Of a stretch of 43,089 nt of DNA, positions 18,595 through 27,951 are shown in pieces (the stretch's first letter is position 1; the number at the start of each line of letters is the position of its first letter). The notes under the pieces are model-generated. The model was not told the origin of the DNA. It searched no databases and worked only from the letters and a program-made list of their open reading frames with translations. The stretch comes from Anaerobutyricum hallii DSM 3353 (GTDB taxonomy: Bacteria; Bacillota; Clostridia; Lachnospirales; Lachnospiraceae): the NCBI RefSeq assembly GCF_000173975.1, contig NZ_ACEP01000081.1, positions 1 to 43,089 on the forward strand. The letters are read 5' to 3'. The position numbers and the translations under genes were made by a program.

Positions 18595-19299
18595 ATGAAA
18601 GAAAAAGTAACAGCGATTGTTCTTGCGGCAGGAAAAGGAAGCCGAATGCATTCAGAAATACAAAAGCAATATATGACTCTCTTAGACCGGCCGGTTATCA
18701 CCTATGCTTTAGAAGCATTTGAGAAAAGTTCTGTAGATGAGATTATTCTTGTAGTTGCTCCGGGAGAAATAGAATATGCACAGGAAAACATTTTAGATAA
18801 GTATGATTATAAAAAAGTCAGCGGCATCATTACCGGGGGTGCAGAACGCTATGACTCTGTATATAAGGCATTGTGTTCCATGCCAGAAGAGGGATATGTT
18901 TTAATTCATGATGGCGCTAGAGCTTTTATCACGCCGGAATTGATTGAATTTTGCATTGATCAGGTGAAAAAAGACAAGTCCTGTGTTATGGGAATGCCGG
19001 TAAAAGATACGATAAAAATTGTTGATGAGGATCGCTATGCAGTTTCTACCCCACCGAGAAGCACCATGTGGCAGATTCAGACACCACAGTGTTTTGTGAC
19101 AGCAGAAATCAGAGAAGCTTACCAGAAAATGATGGAAGCGGGGGATGATTCTGTAACCGATGACGGAATGGTGATGGAAACTTACGGAATCCGTGGCGTC
19201 CGCATGATAAAGGGAAGTTACGAAAACATGAAAATTACAACTCCGGAAGATATGCTGCTTGGCGAGGCAATCTTAAAAGGCAGGAGTACGGAGAGGTAA
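18595..19299 (+). CDS. ispD: 2-C-methyl-D-erythritol 4-phosphate cytidylyltransferase
   Basis: 234 residues from the ATG behind ACAGGAGGGAG; an upstream in-frame TTG overlapping tsaD is less likely. CTP-binding loop AAGKGSRM (11-18), Lys24 in QKQY, then DGARAFITPELI and MPVKDTIKIV. It makes CDP-methylerythritol in the MEP route to isoprenoids. Confidence 0.93.
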   Translation: MKEKVTAIVLAAGKGSRMHSEIQKQYMTLLDRPVITYALEAFEKSSVDEIILVVAPGEIEYAQENILDKYDYKKVSGIITGGAERYDSVYKALCSMPEEGYVLIHDGARAFITPELIEFCIDQVKKDKSCVMGMPVKDTIKIVDEDRYAVSTPPRSTMWQIQTPQCFVTAEIREAYQKMMEAGDDSVTDDGMVMETYGIRGVRMIKGSYENMKITTPEDMLLGEAILKGRSTER

Positions 19300-19316
19300 T
19301 GACAGGAGATACAAAC

Positions 19317-20915
19317 ATGAAAAAGGAAAATACGATAAATCAGGAACAGGAAGAAATGGTATTTGCAGAAGCTCCTGCACAGGTTATTTTTAATGAAAAA
19401 AAGGAGCCGGACGATATTGTAGAAGACGATGCAGAAGAAATTGACGAAGAGGATTATGAGATTGAAGATGACGGAGACGAGGAAGACGATACTCCGAAAA
19501 ACAAGTTTGAGTCCTGCTGTGTCTGCCATCGTACAGAAGAACAAGGTGCAAAGCTCATCCATATGCCGACAGGTTTAAGCATCTGTTCTGACTGTATGCA
19601 GAAGTCTTTTGATTCCTTTAATTCTGGATTTGGTGGTGGAAATGGCATCCAGTTCCTTGACCTGTCCAACATGGACTTTAACAATTTAAAAGATATGAAT
19701 CTTGGAGATCTGTTATCAGGAACGATGTCTAACCAGAAGCCAAAGACAAAAAAGGCAAAAAAGAAAAAGAAGAAAAATAAGAAGGAAGAACCAAAGCTTA
19801 CTTTAAAGAATATTCCTGCGCCACATCAGATTAAGGCACAGCTTGACGAGTATGTTATCGGACAGGATTATGCGAAAAAGGTAATGTCCGTTGCCGTATA
19901 TAACCATTATAAACGTGTCATTACAAATACGATGGATGAAATCGAGATTGATAAGTCTAATATGCTTATGATCGGACCGACAGGTTCTGGTAAGACCCAT
20001 CTTGTAAAAACATTAGCAAGACTGTTAAATGTACCTCTGGCAATCTGTGATGCAACTTCTCTTACAGAGGCAGGTTATATCGGTGATGACGTAGAAAGTG
20101 TGCTTTCTAAATTACTTGCCAATGCCGATAATGATGTAGAAAAAGCAGAGACTGGAATTATTTTCATCGATGAGATTGATAAAATCGCAAAGAAGAAAAA
20201 TACGACAAGCCGTGATGTAAGCGGAGAATCTGTACAGCAGGCACTCTTAAAACTGTTAGAAGGCAGCGAGGTAGAAGTGCCGGTAGGTGCAAGCTCTAAA
20301 AATGCGATGGTTCCGACTGCTGTAATGAATACAAGAAATATTCTCTTTATCTGCGGTGGTGCATTCCCTGGATTAGAGGATATTATCAAAGAGAGAATGA
20401 CACAGCATTCCTCTATCGGATTCCATGCAGAACTTAAGGACAAATACGATCATGAAAAGAACATGTTGCAGTATGTTACAGTAGAAGATATCCGTAAATT
20501 TGGAATGATTCCAGAATTTATTGGAAGATTACCAATAATATTTACATTAAATGCCTTGACAAAGGAAATGCTGGTTGATATTCTGAAAGAACCTAAGAAT
20601 GCAATATTAAAACAGTATCAGAAACTTCTGGCATTAGATGAAGTGGATTTGCAGTTTGAAGATGGAGCTTTGACAGCCATTGCGGAGAAGGCTATGGAAA
20701 AAGATACTGGAGCGAGAGCACTTCGCGCGATCATCGAGAAATTCATGCTTGATATTATGTATGAAATTCCAAAGGATGATAATATCGGACGAGTTACAAT
20801 CACAGAAGACTATATCCGTAACAATGGAGCTCCGCTTATTGAGATGCGTCCTTATCTTCAGCTTGAGCAGAAGAAGAGAGAGATAGCGGCTGCGGAAGAG
20901 CAGAAAGAGAATTAA
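19317..20915 (+). CDS. ClpX-like AAA+ unfoldase with acidic N-terminus and lysine-rich linker
   Basis: 532 residues from the ATG preceded by ACAGGAGA; an in-frame ATG at 19299 overlaps the ispD stop. An acidic stretch (about 30-62) precedes a CxxC...CxxC zinc domain (VCHR at about 67-70, CSDC at about 90). Then come a lysine-rich linker (near KKAKKKKKKNKKEE) and a full ClpX ATPase: Walker A GPTGSGKT (220-227), pore loop GYIGDD, Walker B FIDEID, and sensor GARALRAI. The IGF loop that docks on ClpP is present (367-369). Ordinary ClpX is about 420 residues and sits beside clpP. This longer form, beside tRNA-modification genes, may be a second, specialised ClpX. Confidence 0.85.
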   Translation: MKKENTINQEQEEMVFAEAPAQVIFNEKKEPDDIVEDDAEEIDEEDYEIEDDGDEEDDTPKNKFESCCVCHRTEEQGAKLIHMPTGLSICSDCMQKSFDSFNSGFGGGNGIQFLDLSNMDFNNLKDMNLGDLLSGTMSNQKPKTKKAKKKKKKNKKEEPKLTLKNIPAPHQIKAQLDEYVIGQDYAKKVMSVAVYNHYKRVITNTMDEIEIDKSNMLMIGPTGSGKTHLVKTLARLLNVPLAICDATSLTEAGYIGDDVESVLSKLLANADNDVEKAETGIIFIDEIDKIAKKKNTTSRDVSGESVQQALLKLLEGSEVEVPVGASSKNAMVPTAVMNTRNILFICGGAFPGLEDIIKERMTQHSSIGFHAELKDKYDHEKNMLQYVTVEDIRKFGMIPEFIGRLPIIFTLNALTKEMLVDILKEPKNAILKQYQKLLALDEVDLQFEDGALTAIAEKAMEKDTGARALRAIIEKFMLDIMYEIPKDDNIGRVTITEDYIRNNGAPLIEMRPYLQLEQKKREIAAAEEQKEN

Positions 20916-20923
20916 GTAGAAAC

Positions 20924-21000
20924 TAGAGTGTGTTTGAAAATTATTCCTGCAAGCTGTATGTCCAACTTACGGTAGATGCGGTAAAGAAGTACAGATACAA
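20924..21000 (+). mobile_element. Decayed MITE-like element, family 3, left part
   Basis: TAGAGTGTGTTTGAAAATTATTCCTGCAA (split here as TAGAGTGTGTTTG and AAAATTATTCCTGCAA) matches the left end of the copies at 3509 and 40801 with scattered changes. No right end is seen. It starts 9 bases after the ClpX-like stop codon. Confidence 0.55.
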
Positions 21001-21068
21001 AAGACAAAGTATAAGGCAAAAATATTTAATAACGATATAATGTTAAAATTCCATAGAGGGGGTTAATT

Positions 21069-23030
21069 ATGGAAAAGTTAAACCTGAAGTTTTTGCAGAG
21101 TCTGGCAACACAGTATCCAAGCGTGGCAAAGGCCTGTACAGAGATTATCAATCTGCAGGCAATTCTAAATCTGCCAAAGGAGACAGAACATTTTGTTTCT
21201 GATGTACATGGGGAGTACGAGCAATTTCTACATATCTTAAAAACTGGCTCAGGAGCCATTCGCAATAAGATAGAAGATGTTTTTGGTAATACACTCTGCG
21301 CCAGAGATAAAAAGAGTCTGGCAGCTCTGATTTATTATCCAGAGCAGAAAGTAGAGCGGATGCGGTTAGAGTTATCTGAAGAAGATTTTCAGGATTGGTA
21401 TAAGGTATCCCTGCATCGCCTGATTGCGGTATGTAAGGAAAGCTCTGCCAAGTATACAAGATCAAAACTTAGAAAGAGTCTGCCGGCTGATTTTTCTTAT
21501 ATCCTTGAAGAGCTTTTGAGTGAAAATAACCGTGTTGTAGAAAAAGAAGAATATTATAATGAAATCTTTGATACGATTATCCGCTTAAACAGAGCGAAAG
21601 AATTTATTGTTGCCATTGCCGGGGTTATTCAGAAGTTAGTTGTCACACGGCTTCATGTTATCGGAGATATTTTTGACCGAGGCCCAGGCCCGCATATCAT
21701 TATGGATCACCTGATGGAACACAGTAATGTGGACTTCCAGTGGGGAAACCATGATGTGGTATGGATGGGAGCGGCTTCTGGTCAAAAAGCCTGTATTGCC
21801 AATGTCATTCGTCTTTCAGCAAGATATAATAATCTTAATGTATTAGAAGATGGATATGGAATTAATCTTGTCCCACTCGCAAGTTTTGCGATTGAAACAT
21901 ATGCGAATGATCCTTGTCAGTGCTTCCGGGTTCATGCACAGGAAGACTCTGATTTAAGAGAAGTATCTCTCAATATGAAGATGCATAAAGCCATTGCTAT
22001 TATTCAGTTTAAGTTAGAGGGACAGGTGATCAAGAGAAGGCCAGAGTTTAATATGGACAAAAGACTCCTTCTTGATAAGATCGATTACGAGGAAGGAACC
22101 ATTATGATAGAAGGTAAGAAGTATGAACTTCTTGATAAATCCTTCCCTACTATTGACCCGAATAATCCATATGAACTTTCCGAAGCAGAAGAAGCCTTGA
22201 TGAACCGCCTTTGCATGAACTTTTTAAACTGCGATAAGTTACAGGAACATATCCGTTTCCTATTTAATAAAGGCGGTCTGTATCTTTGTTATAATTCCAA
22301 TCTTCTCTATCATGGCTGTGTGCCGCTTGATGAGAAGGGAAACTTCCGTAAAGTTAAGATTGGCAGCAAACAGTATTCTGGCAAAGAACTTTATGATGTG
22401 CTTGAGTACTACGCAAGAAAGGGATATTACGAGCAGGATAACAGAGAAGAACATGAATATGGAAAGGATATCATGTGGTATATCTGGTCTAATGAGAACT
22501 CCCCAGTCTATGGCAAGGAAAAGATGGCGACATTTGAGCGGTATTTCATTGCCGATAAAGAAGTGCAGATTGAGAGAAAAGACCATTATTACCGCCTGAT
22601 AGAGAGAGAAGATGTTGTAAATAATATCCTCAAAGAATTTGGCGTAGATATCGAAAAAGGTCATATTATCAATGGGCATATGCCTGTTCACGTAAAAGAG
22701 GGTGAATCCCCTGTCAAATGTAACGGTAAAGTCATGATTATTGATGGTGGCTTTTCGAAAGCGTACCGCGGAACGACAGGAATTGCCGGTTACACCCTTA
22801 TCTATAATTCAAGAGGTCTGCGTCTTGTTTCTCATGAGACATTTACTTCGACAGAAGACGTTATCGAAAAAGAGATAGACGTACATTCTGATACCGTTAT
22901 CCGTGAGGTTTCTGCTCAGCGTGAGAGAGTGATAGACACCGAAACAGGCCGCCAGTTGAAAGAGCAGATCAGTGACCTTGAGAAGCTGCTGCATGCTTAT
23001 CGGACGGGACAGATTTTGGAAAAAGAATAA
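21069..23030 (+). CDS. fbp: Fructose-1,6-bisphosphatase class III
   Basis: 653 residues, the length of the Firmicute class III enzyme. It belongs to the calcineurin-like metallophosphatases: GDIFDRGPGPH (from residue 199), WGNHDVVWMGAASG, then GHMPVHVKEGESP and DGGFSKAYRGTTGIAGYTL. It hydrolyses fructose 1,6-bisphosphate in gluconeogenesis. Ribosome site AGAGGGGG. A TATAAT lies about 30 bases upstream of the start, but the -35 is poor. pgi, at the other end of the window, acts on its product. Confidence 0.95.
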   Translation: MEKLNLKFLQSLATQYPSVAKACTEIINLQAILNLPKETEHFVSDVHGEYEQFLHILKTGSGAIRNKIEDVFGNTLCARDKKSLAALIYYPEQKVERMRLELSEEDFQDWYKVSLHRLIAVCKESSAKYTRSKLRKSLPADFSYILEELLSENNRVVEKEEYYNEIFDTIIRLNRAKEFIVAIAGVIQKLVVTRLHVIGDIFDRGPGPHIIMDHLMEHSNVDFQWGNHDVVWMGAASGQKACIANVIRLSARYNNLNVLEDGYGINLVPLASFAIETYANDPCQCFRVHAQEDSDLREVSLNMKMHKAIAIIQFKLEGQVIKRRPEFNMDKRLLLDKIDYEEGTIMIEGKKYELLDKSFPTIDPNNPYELSEAEEALMNRLCMNFLNCDKLQEHIRFLFNKGGLYLCYNSNLLYHGCVPLDEKGNFRKVKIGSKQYSGKELYDVLEYYARKGYYEQDNREEHEYGKDIMWYIWSNENSPVYGKEKMATFERYFIADKEVQIERKDHYYRLIEREDVVNNILKEFGVDIEKGHIINGHMPVHVKEGESPVKCNGKVMIIDGGFSKAYRGTTGIAGYTLIYNSRGLRLVSHETFTSTEDVIEKEIDVHSDTVIREVSAQRERVIDTETGRQLKEQISDLEKLLHAYRTGQILEKE

Positions 23031-23151
23031 AAGGAGACGAACTCCAAAAAGAGAATCCATAGAAGGGCATATTTCTCTTGTAAACTAACATATATTTAAT
23101 AAGACAATCTGAGATAGTGTGTTACGTTTTTTTATAAACAGGGAGATTTTT

Positions 23152-23187
23152 ATCTTCTTCTAGCAAGAAGATTCCCCATTTAAGGGG
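23152..23187 (+). other. Tandem small hairpins in the leader of the P-ATPase-like gene
   Basis: ATCTTCTT (23152-23159) pairs with AAGAAGAT (23165-23172), and CCCC (23174-23177) with GGGG (23184-23187). No T-run follows. They could shape the leader or be remnants of a terminator after fbp. Confidence 0.35.
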
Positions 23188-23224
23188 ATATCACTTGGTA
23201 TACAGAGAAAACGGGAGGGTTGCT

Positions 23225-24841
23225 ATGAATATGGACAGGAGCCAGAAGAATTTGGAGAAGAAAAAGGATGATAGAACGATTGAATATTTAGAATTGAAGT
23301 ATGATACAAATATACAAAGGGGGCTTACGCTGGCAAAAGTGAGGCAGAAGCAGCGTGGGAAGAGGAGTTCTAGGAATAGTATAACGAAAGAGAAGAAGCG
23401 GATTTGGTTTATGTGTTTAAAACAGGAGTGCCAGGATCTGCTTTTCTTTTTCTTTCTATATTTATGTGTGGTAAGTGTTTTGTTTCAATTTGATCAAAGA
23501 GTAAAAACAGTGTTGTTTGTGTCTTTTATGGTATTTCTTTTTGGGAAGGTGGAAAAGACATTTCGTTATAGTAAAGTATTATTTAAGAAGGAAGAAATAT
23601 ATAAAACTAAAGTAGTGGTTTTACGAGAAAATATATTTCAATGTGTGCAGGTAAATAGTCTTGTAAAAGGGGACATTGTGCGTTTGAAAAGAGGGGAAAA
23701 AGTTCCGCTCGCTGTTATAAGTTTAAAGTTACCATATAAAGAATATAAACAGGGAGAAATTTTTGCAGAAAATACAGGACGGGCTATTGTAATACAGCAG
23801 GTGGTGTATCCTTTCTTTGAAAATGTGAAAGAGAATACAGGTATAAACAGAACTGTTAAAATGACAGAGAATATAGAAGATAAGTATGTAGAAAAAAATG
23901 AAAGCATGAAAGGAAAAATCTCTTTGAATACAATTTGTAAACAAAGGAAGAAACAAGGAAGACTATATGCGGCAGAGGAGAAAGAGAGAGAAGAAAATGG
24001 AGGAAGTTATACAGAAAATATGATTCTCCAGGAAATTTTTATCCGTCAGGGAATTTATTTTCAACCAGATTTTTTAAAAAAAACTGTGGTAGAAGGAGAC
24101 AGGCCAATCGTTGCTGTTGGTTTTGAAGATATATATTTTCCGTCCAGATTTCAAAAGGAGAAGTTTCAGCGATTTATGCAGGGATTAAAGAAAACAGGTG
24201 TGAAATACTTCTTTTTTACGAATCAGAACAGAGAATCGGCATTTTCTATTGGAAAACAGACGGGAATAGTGAAAGAAAAAAGAGAAGTGATAGATAGAAA
24301 ACAGTTTTTGCTTCTAAAAAACGTGGCTCTCGAAAAACAGATAAAAAGTATTCGCATTTATTGCGGACTTTCAGAAGTCGAAAAAAGCCAGATTATAGCC
24401 ATATGGAGAAAACATCAGCAGGAATATTCAAAAAAATTCTTGCAAAAGCAGGGAAGAATCCTGTTTATGTCTGGTTTAAATCAGAGTGGCAGAGAAAAAA
24501 TAACAGAAGATTGTGTATACGCCTGTTGCCATAGCGGCAGCCAGGAGGGGGATATCTGGTTCAAAAAAAATTGGAGAGATACAATCGTAAAATATCTTAC
24601 TGGACAAAATATCTGGCAGAAATTTCTTGAAAATACCCAAAAATGGGAAGGACAGATTCTGGCAAGCTTATGTATATTTATGCTCATATCTCTTCTGCTG
24701 TCCTTATATATGCCACAACAGGAAAACATGCAGAAAATTACACAGACAGGAAGCCTGTTTTGTGCAGCATATATTATTGGAAAAGAAATTGTAGAAGAAG
24801 GATTCCGCAAATGGTTTCTGAAAAAATTGAAAAATAATTAG
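23225..24841 (+). CDS. Truncated, catalytically dead P-type ATPase-like protein
   Basis: 538 residues from the ATG behind GGGAGGG. The order is that of P2-type cation ATPases: N-terminal GLTLAKVRQKQRGK (33-46), two helices (72-88, 95-109), VVVLRENIFQCVQVNSL with KGDIVRLKRGEKVP (148-161, actuator start), VGFEDIYFPSRF (298-309), LKKTGVKYFFFTNQNRESAF (321-340), LSEVEKSQII (382-391) and two C-terminal helices (479-496, 510-525). The catalytic residues are gone: DKTGT is replaced by ICKQRKK (237-243), TGD by TNQ, GDGxND by SGLNQSG, and TGES and the PEGL helix are missing. The frame is intact for 538 codons and codon use is more AT-rich than fbp, so I infer a maintained pseudoenzyme and not a fresh pseudogene. 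Function unknown. Confidence 0.72.
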   Translation: MNMDRSQKNLEKKKDDRTIEYLELKYDTNIQRGLTLAKVRQKQRGKRSSRNSITKEKKRIWFMCLKQECQDLLFFFFLYLCVVSVLFQFDQRVKTVLFVSFMVFLFGKVEKTFRYSKVLFKKEEIYKTKVVVLRENIFQCVQVNSLVKGDIVRLKRGEKVPLAVISLKLPYKEYKQGEIFAENTGRAIVIQQVVYPFFENVKENTGINRTVKMTENIEDKYVEKNESMKGKISLNTICKQRKKQGRLYAAEEKEREENGGSYTENMILQEIFIRQGIYFQPDFLKKTVVEGDRPIVAVGFEDIYFPSRFQKEKFQRFMQGLKKTGVKYFFFTNQNRESAFSIGKQTGIVKEKREVIDRKQFLLLKNVALEKQIKSIRIYCGLSEVEKSQIIAIWRKHQQEYSKKFLQKQGRILFMSGLNQSGREKITEDCVYACCHSGSQEGDIWFKKNWRDTIVKYLTGQNIWQKFLENTQKWEGQILASLCIFMLISLLLSLYMPQQENMQKITQTGSLFCAAYIIGKEIVEEGFRKWFLKKLKNN

Positions 24842-25115
24842 ATTCTGATTTGCGTAGCAAAGGAGACGCCGCTGTAGAGGAATCTGTAGTCGGATTGCCA
24901 GAAGGATTATTGAGAAGAACCTCTAAAAAAATTTATTGATTTTGTTCCGTTGTGCTAAACGCTCCATTTTGCCCAATAAAACAGAAACTTCGTAGAAACG
25001 AATGCGAAGTTTCTATGGTCAAAATTCTACAGCACAAAGTCACAAAATTCAATAAATTTTTTAGGGGTTCTTCCTCGTATTTTTTGAGCAATCCTACAGA
25101 AAATTTACAGCGGCT
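24842..25115 (+). repeat. Long inverted-repeat element, family 2, uninterrupted copy
   Basis: Begins 1 base after the stop codon with module TTCTGATTTGCG (24843) and AAAGGAGACGCC, then GGATTGCCAGAAGG, AACCTCTAAAAAAATTTATT and TTGTTCCGTTGTGCTAAACG. The right arm inverts these: AATAAATTTTTTAGGGGTTC and GAGCAATCC. The centre carries a hairpin of AAACTTCG with CGAAGTTT. The same blocks form the element at 3371-3856, on the other strand. Confidence 0.8.
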
Positions 25116-25189
25116 AACTATTCCAAATCCTACAAATCAGTTTCATGGAAAGCTATAATCGTCTGAATGATATCCAAATCCTATAATAT

Positions 25190-25212
25190 GAATTCTGATT
25201 TTGCCTCGGCAA
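25190..25212 (+). repeat. Solo, diverged copy of the stop-codon module
   Basis: ATTCTGATTTTGCCTCGGCA resembles the module start (TTCTGAGTTGCC, GGCAA) but no gene ends here. TTGCC-TC-GGCAA is itself a small stem-loop. Confidence 0.4.
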
Positions 25213-25249
25213 CCTGGAAGTTTACAAAATTAATACCACTTATGGATTA

Positions 25250-25279
25250 TTGAATTTTATCCTGCGTTTATGCTAATAT
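25250..25279 (+). promoter_or_regulatory. Probable promoter of the hydratase gene
   Basis: TTGAAT (25250-25255), 18 bases, TAATAT (25274-25279), with TGC ahead of the -10. It leaves a leader of about 115 bases containing two hairpins. Confidence 0.45.
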
Positions 25280-25290
25280 AATTAACAAGC

Positions 25291-25392
25291 GTAACGATAT
25301 GAAAAGGCTGAAGGATTTCGTATCATTACAAATATCTTACTAATAATATATTTTAGGAAAGGAAAAGCTATTCAAGCGAAAGCTTCAATAGC
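25291..25392 (+). promoter_or_regulatory. Structured 5' leader of the aconitase-like hydratase
   Basis: Hairpin 1: GTAACGATATGAAA (25291-25304) pairs with TTTCGTATCATTAC (25316-25329) except for one mismatch and one G-U pair. Hairpin 2: GCTATTCAAGC, loop GAAA, GCTTCAATAGC (25367-25392), a GNRA-capped stem with one C-C mismatch. Hairpin 2 ends directly before the AGGA ribosome site, so its folding could affect initiation. It matches no riboswitch class that I recognise. Confidence 0.55.
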
Positions 25393-25400
25393 AGGATAGA

Positions 25401-27692
25401 ATGATGGAACTGTTAAAAACAGGAGCGTATCTTGTAAATGGAACAGAAATTATAGAAGATACTCCGGAAGCCCAGGCAAGACTGCAGGCAGTGGCTGGTC
25501 CGAATGCACCTTCTAAAGAAGAAGCAGCGAAGGGAACAATTGCTTATGGTATTTTAGAAGCCCATAATACTTCTGATAACATGGAAAAGTTAAAAATTCG
25601 TTTTGATAAGTTAACTTCCCATGATATCACTTATGTAGGAATTATCCAGACAGCACGTGCGTCAGGATTAGAGAAGTTCCCTATGCCATATGTTCTCACA
25701 AACTGTCATAACAGCTTATGTGCTGTTGGTGGAACAATCAACGAAGATGACCATATGTTTGGACTTACCTGTGCAAAAAAGTACGGTGGAATCTATGTAC
25801 CTCCTCATCAGGCAGTTATCCATCAGTTCGCAAGAGAAATGCTTGCCTGCGGTGGAGCAATGATTCTTGGTTCTGATTCTCATACCCGTTATGGAGCACT
25901 TGGAACAATGGCAATGGGTGAAGGCGGACCAGAGCTTGTAAAGCAGCTCTTAAACCAGACTTACGATATTAATATGCCAGGTGTTATTGGAATCTACATG
26001 ACAGGAGAGCCAATAAAAGGTGTCGGTCCACAGGACGTAGCTCTTGCGATTATCGGAGCAGTATTCCAGAATGGTTATGTAAATAATAAAGTTATGGAGT
26101 TTGTTGGACCAGGTGTTGAGAAGCTGAGTGCAGACTTCCGTATCGGTGTTGACGTAATGACAACAGAGACAACCTGTCTTTCCTCTATCTGGAAAACAGA
26201 TGATGTAATTAAAGATTTCTATGATATCCATGGAAGAGTAGAAGATTACAAAGAATTAAATCCTGCAAAAGTTGCTTACTATGACGGAATGGTTAAGATT
26301 GATTTAAGCAAGATTTGTCCAATGATTGCTATGCCATTCCATCCAAGTAATACATATACGATTGAAGATATGAATAAGAACCTGATGGATGTTCTTCACG
26401 ACTGTGAGCAGAAAGCACTTGTCAGCTTAGATGGACAGGTAGACTTTAAACTTACCGATAAAGTTCGCGATGGAAAGCTCTATGTAGAACAGGGAATCAT
26501 CGCAGGATGTGCCGGTGGTGGATTTGAAAACTTATGCGCAGCAGCAGATATTATCAAAGGAAAATCTATTGGAGCGGATGAATTTACATTAAGTGTTTAT
26601 CCTGCAAGTACACCAATCTACATGGAATTAGTAAAGAATGGTGCAGCAGCAGCCCTTATGGAAAGTGGTGCTATCGTAAAAACAGCATTCTGTGGTCCAT
26701 GTTTCGGTGCGGGAGATACGCCATCCAACAATAGCTTAAGTATCCGTCATTCCACAAGAAACTTCCCGAACAGAGAAGGTTCTAAGTTACAAAATGGTCA
26801 GATTGCTTCCGTAGCATTAATGGATGCCCGCTCTATCGCAGCAACCGCAGCCAATAAAGGATACCTTACGCCAGCAACAGATCTTGATGTAGAATATACA
26901 GGAAGAAAATATCACTTTGACAGCAGCATTTACGCAAATCGTGTATTTGACAGCAAAGGAGTGGCAGATCCATCTGTAGAGATTAAGTTCGGACCAAATA
27001 TCAAAGACTGGCCAAAGATGAGCGCGCTTCCAGAAAACATGATTCTAAAAGTTGTGTCAGAGATCCATGATCCAGTTACAACGACAGATGAATTAATTCC
27101 ATCAGGAGAAACATCCTCCTATCGTTCGAATCCACTTGGCCTTGCAGAGTTTACTCTTTCAAGAAAAGATCCTGCTTATGTAGGACGTGCCAAAGAAGTA
27201 AGAGCAGCACAGGAAGCAGTAGAAGCGAACAGCAATCCAGTAGAAGCATTAGCAGAATTAGCACCAGTAATTGATGCAATTCACGCTAAGTATGCAGATG
27301 TTACCAATGAAAATATTGGAATCGGAAGTACAATCTTTGCTGTAAAACCAGGTGACGGTTCCGCCAGAGAACAGGCAGCATCCTGCCAGAAAGTATTAGG
27401 TGGCTGGGCTAACATTGCAAATGAATACGCTACAAAGCGCTATCGTTCCAACCTTATTAACTGGGGTATGCTTCCATTCCTTATTGAAAAAGGTGACCTG
27501 CCATTCGCAAACGGAGATTACATTTTCCTGCCAGACGTAAGAAAGGCAGTCGAGACAAAGGCAGCAGAATTTGAAGCTTATGTTGTAAAAGACGGAAGTC
27601 TCACACCATTTGCTTTAAAAATGGGTGAATTAACAGATGATGAGAGAGAGATTATCTTGAAGGGATGCCTCATTAACTACAATCGACAGTAA
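25401..27692 (+). CDS. Aconitase-family hydratase (YbhJ-like)
   Basis: 763 residues. Aconitase superfamily: the cysteines expected to hold a [4Fe-4S] cluster are Cys370 ([10 protein letters not shown]) and Cys431/Cys434 ([10 protein letters not shown]), spaced much as in aconitase. [20 protein letters not shown] (from about 154) is the substrate and active-site loop. The C-terminal swivel domain includes [20 protein letters not shown]. Overall it is closest to the YbhJ-type 'hydratase' group, whose substrate is not established, and not to LeuC or canonical AcnA. Start at 25401 or the adjacent ATG at 25404, which is better spaced from AGGA. It has a structured leader and is followed at once by a family 2 element. 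Confidence 0.85.
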   Translation: MMELLKTGAYLVNGTEIIEDTPEAQARLQAVAGPNAPSKEEAAKGTIAYGILEAHNTSDNMEKLKIRFDKLTSHDITYVGIIQTARASGLEKFPMPYVLTNCHNSLCAVGGTINEDDHMFGLTCAKKYGGIYVPPHQAVIHQFAREMLACGGAMILGSDSHTRYGALGTMAMGEGGPELVKQLLNQTYDINMPGVIGIYMTGEPIKGVGPQDVALAIIGAVFQNGYVNNKVMEFVGPGVEKLSADFRIGVDVMTTETTCLSSIWKTDDVIKDFYDIHGRVEDYKELNPAKVAYYDGMVKIDLSKICPMIAMPFHPSNTYTIEDMNKNLMDVLHDCEQKALVSLDGQVDFKLTDKVRDGKLYVEQGIIAGCAGGGFENLCAAADIIKGKSIGADEFTLSVYPASTPIYMELVKNGAAAALMESGAIVKTAFCGPCFGAGDTPSNNSLSIRHSTRNFPNREGSKLQNGQIASVALMDARSIAATAANKGYLTPATDLDVEYTGRKYHFDSSIYANRVFDSKGVADPSVEIKFGPNIKDWPKMSALPENMILKVVSEIHDPVTTTDELIPSGETSSYRSNPLGLAEFTLSRKDPAYVGRAKEVRAAQEAVEANSNPVEALAELAPVIDAIHAKYADVTNENIGIGSTIFAVKPGDGSAREQAASCQKVLGGWANIANEYATKRYRSNLINWGMLPFLIEKGDLPFANGDYIFLPDVRKAVETKAAEFEAYVVKDGSLTPFALKMGELTDDEREIILKGCLINYNRQ

Positions 27693-27901
27693 TTCTGAGT
27701 TGCCGCAGGCAAGGTAGACGGTGCTACAGAGGAAGTAGCGTTCGGATTACCAGAAGATTATGAGTAGAACCACTAAAAAATTGCCCCATTTTGTTCCGTT
27801 GTGCTAAATGGGGTAGATTTTTAAGTGGTTCTTTCTTGTGTTTTTTGAGCAATCCGACTAAAAGCTTTTGTAGCGTCTCCCTTGCCTGTGGTAAATCAAA
27901 A
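27693..27901 (+). repeat. Long inverted-repeat element, family 2, compact copy
   Basis: Starts immediately after the hydratase TAA: TTCTGAGTTGCCGCAGGC, AAGGTAGACG, TTCGGATTACCAGAAG, GAACCACTAAAAAATTGCC, TTGTTCCGTTGTGCTAAAT. The right half is the inverted set: AAGTGGTTC, GAGCAATCCGA, GTAGCGTCTCCCTTGCC and TGTGGTAAATC. The arms extend over about 90 bases each with mismatches. It has no coding potential and would fold into one long hairpin in the transcript. Confidence 0.85.
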
Positions 27902-27923
27902 TTGTATACATATTAGTGCACTA

Positions 27924-27951
27924 TTGACAAAAGGAAAGTATTTGGTATATC
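27924..27951 (+). promoter_or_regulatory. Promoter of ilvBN
   Basis: TTGACA (27924-27929), 16 bases, TATATC (27946-27951). The roughly 90-base leader shows no T-box, attenuator hairpin or branched-chain-rich leader peptide. Confidence 0.65.

Noticed and set aside
23030-23056. AAAGGAGACG right after the fbp stop codon, resembling part of the stop-codon module
   Set aside because: Only about 10 bases match and the TTCTGAGTTGCC start is missing; probably coincidence.
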